From contig OZ023275.1 of the NCBI GenBank assembly GCA_964007475.1, positions 4,402,001-4,466,000 on the forward strand: DNA of 64,000 nucleotides, written 5' to 3'. Position numbers and translations under genes: made by a program. Positions 61,549 through 64,000 of the stretch are shown here, piece by piece; within the stretch, counting starts at the first letter, position 1, and every line of letters begins with the position of its first letter. The notes under the pieces are model-generated. The model did not search any database. It saw nothing but the letters and a program-made list of their open reading frames with translations, and was not told the DNA's origin. This DNA comes from Hybos culiciformis. Lineage: Eukaryota > Arthropoda > Insecta > Diptera > Hybotidae.

Positions 61549-64000
61549 TTAACTTATTACATGGGATGATTTGGTTTTTTTATTTACTTAAAAAAATAGC
61601 ACAAATAATAATTTTATTATAGTATTATATACACCGTACTGCGAAAATGTAGCCAAAGTTCCCTGTATTTTTACTATAATTTTTGGGCATGAAAAATATT
61701 CATTTTTGACAGTCTGCTATAAAGAGTTATATTAGTCTGTGGTTAAGCTTAGTCTAAAAAATTATAAAATTTAACCTTGGAAATGAGTTCACAAGATCTT
61801 CTTGAAAAGAAAACAATTTACCTGATTTTAATTTTCATTTAACTTTTATGTCTTCAATTTCAACAGAAATACATGTACATCTAATGTTATTTAAATGAAA
61901 ATCATTAAAGATTCATTTTTTGTTTCGTTTATTTTTTTTAACGTTGGCGTTAAGACAAAAATAATTATTTTGTTAAATTATTACTGCGAATATTATACCA
62001 AATAATTAACTGGAGTAATAAAGTATTAAAATATTTATTAGATATAAAAAGATTTTGATTATGATTATGAACACATGTAGCTTTATATATGGACCTGTAT
62101 AGTACATATGTATAAGATTTTATATACTAATATTTTTAATATATATAAATATTTATTTATATAAAAGGGTCGTGACCTATTAATCTAATATTTTTAGACA
62201 AATAATTTTTTAGATGTAGTTACTAAAATTCATTATGACGAGAATTATCATTAACGACGACATTAAAAATTGATGCTGATACTTATTAATTTAAGAAATG
62301 TACTTAGATAATAGTTTAAAATCTCTAGATCGTTTAAAAATATTTAGCGTGAACTTTTAAAAGTGCCAATTATTTGGAATTTATTTTACACAATTTTTTA
62401 ATATATTCTTTTTTCTTTATTGGAAAACCTTGTCGGGAATATTACTGATGCGTTGCGTTTAGTTTAAGTTTAAAATTATTAAATGCTTTCTATTGGAGTA
62501 GAGCCCGTCCCAATTCTAACCACTATGTTAGAAATTGAAATATTATTTTAATCTCTAGGATTTCCAGTTTTGGAATGACACGATTTTACAGCTATTATTT
62601 GATTAATGAATATTTTTTTTTGCTATTCTATTTTTTAAAAATCTGCAAAGGATGATTTTAAATTTCATACAAAAATCTCAGTTTATAGGTGTACAAGTGT
62701 CTTATGGTTAATTATGTGAATTAATTTTGATATAACAATTTGATGACTGTTTTCGCTTTCGCCTTATTGATTATACATTATAGATTCAAAATTTGTAAAT
62801 AAAAATCATTCATGAAAATTTGAATTGTAAAAATAAAATGTTGGTAAATGTAGACATATTTCTTTTTTGTAGTTAAGTAATAAAACTATTTGAATATGTC
62901 GTATTATTATCCGGTTTATTAAATGACCGATCTTCATATAAAGACATCAGCTTGTTAAGCTCACAATTTATATAAACTTTTAAATAAATTATTTGCTTAT
63001 TTTGGTAATAAGAAAAACACCTGCCAAGAATTCTTACGAAAAAATATTTAAAATTAATTTTTTAATAAAAACACATATGATGGATGTATAATTGTATATA
63101 TATAATAAGAAATAGGTAGGTAATATCAAAAGAAAATTAGTAAGTATCTGTTTCTTATATTTATTTCAACATCGATAATTTTTACTTGCCTTCTTGTTGA
63201 AATGTGTAGAAACATCTATTAGGATGGAAGATATTACGAAGATCTATATTTTATCTTGAGAGAAGATCTAGTTTGGGTAAATGGTTTGTAATTGCAATTT
63301 TGTATATATTATGAGAGTCAAAGCTTCGCAGAAAACTTTATAATGAAACATTTAAATTTATTAATTTTGTAAAGATACTTCTTTGAGAATTTAATAAATT
63401 ATCAGAATGTTGAAAGATTTTTAGAACAACAAATGAAAAGGTGATGCTACAAAATATTTTAATTAATGATTTAAACTTTTTTTATTGGTCATTCAATTAT
63501 CAAATATTTTTTTTTTCATAATTTTGAAGATTTATTTTCAGTGGGCGGAAGAAATTCCCGCCACTCAATCATTAACAAAATTAAAATTATTGTTAACATA
63601 AATAAGTAATGATCTTTTAAACAGATAGACGATAAATTGACCTGCTATACAAAAAAGAAAATGACTGAAATAAATTAAAAGAATAAGCATTTTTTTTTAA
63701 CTTTAATGCAAATTTATTCGTATTCCATACATACATTTCTTTTTCTATGTTTTATGTATTTTTTTTTAATATTTTATTTTTTGTTATTTAAAAAAAAATT
63801 TCATTTTATTACATAATTAAAAAAAAAACAATTACAATTTTTAATTAAAAAAATTTTACTTACATATTTATATTTTTCATTAATGAAAAGTATATAAATA
63901 TGGTAAAGTTTTTCTTAGACTTTAATAATGGTGTAAAATTAATTTCACTGGAAAAATATGCACAAACATTCTTTGAGATTCAAAAAATGGCAGTGATTTT
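61549..64000. other. A/T-rich DNA to window end, nothing recognised
   Basis: No open frames of note, no paired repeat ends and no RNA genes that I can see. Confidence 0.5.

Noticed and set aside
1..64000. CRISPR arrays, bacterial operons or viral genes
   Set aside because: None seen; the spliced insect genes and transposon content show eukaryotic nuclear DNA.

Overview
This is a strongly A+T-rich eukaryotic nuclear window, almost certainly from an insect. The evidence is spliced genes with GT-AG introns, a clear insect Sex-lethal (Sxl) orthologue, CYP4-family P450 genes, and many small DNA-transposon derivatives. I could not identify the species from the sequence. The extreme A/T bias and the frequent TAGGTA/TACCTA motifs are only weak hints.

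Layout. (1) 1-11.7 kb is mostly gene-poor A/T-rich DNA. It holds a tail-to-tail pair of tRNA-like SINE fragments (2.6-3.0 kb), one unexplained 180-codon ORF (3.3-3.9 kb), a MITE with 40-bp terminal inverted repeats (9.7 kb) and a foldback element with a perfect 58-bp palindrome (10.8 kb). (2) 11.77-12.61 kb (+) is the complex I subunit NDUFA7/ND-B14.5A, in three exons. (3) 13.0-21.8 kb (-) is a tandem array of three intact CYP4 P450 genes (501, 503 and 509 aa) with differing intron sets and signs of gene conversion between the first two. (4) 21.93-22.82 kb is an 897-bp foldback transposon-like element with a perfect 8-bp target duplication, built of repeated GGTCAAAATTCATTTT palindromes around a C-rich core. 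(5) 24.2-44.2 kb (+) is Sxl: six coding exons, 317 aa, two RRMs, with 10.9-kb and 5.2-kb introns carrying several transposon remnants. (6) 44.2-53.1 kb is A/T-rich DNA that probably includes long Sxl 3' UTR. It has many poly-T tracts, a 216-bp tandem duplication and one small ORF. (7) 53.09-59.81 kb (-) is a ten-exon gene for a secreted, cysteine-rich EGF/dumpy-like protein of 461 aa whose start codon sits alone at the end of its first exon. (8) 59.8-64.0 kb has no gene I can support, apart from one possible isolated exon at 61.4 kb.

The genes do not form a functional unit: mitochondrial respiration, microsomal oxidation, RNA splicing/translation control and extracellular matrix are simply neighbours. 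Exon-intron models were built by hand from splice consensus, reading phase and family conservation. All five models close in frame from start to stop. Nothing here is clearly a new multi-gene system. The most novel-looking items are the 897-bp foldback element, the three-copy foldback family, the P450 conversion tracts and the Sxl NAGNAG acceptor.
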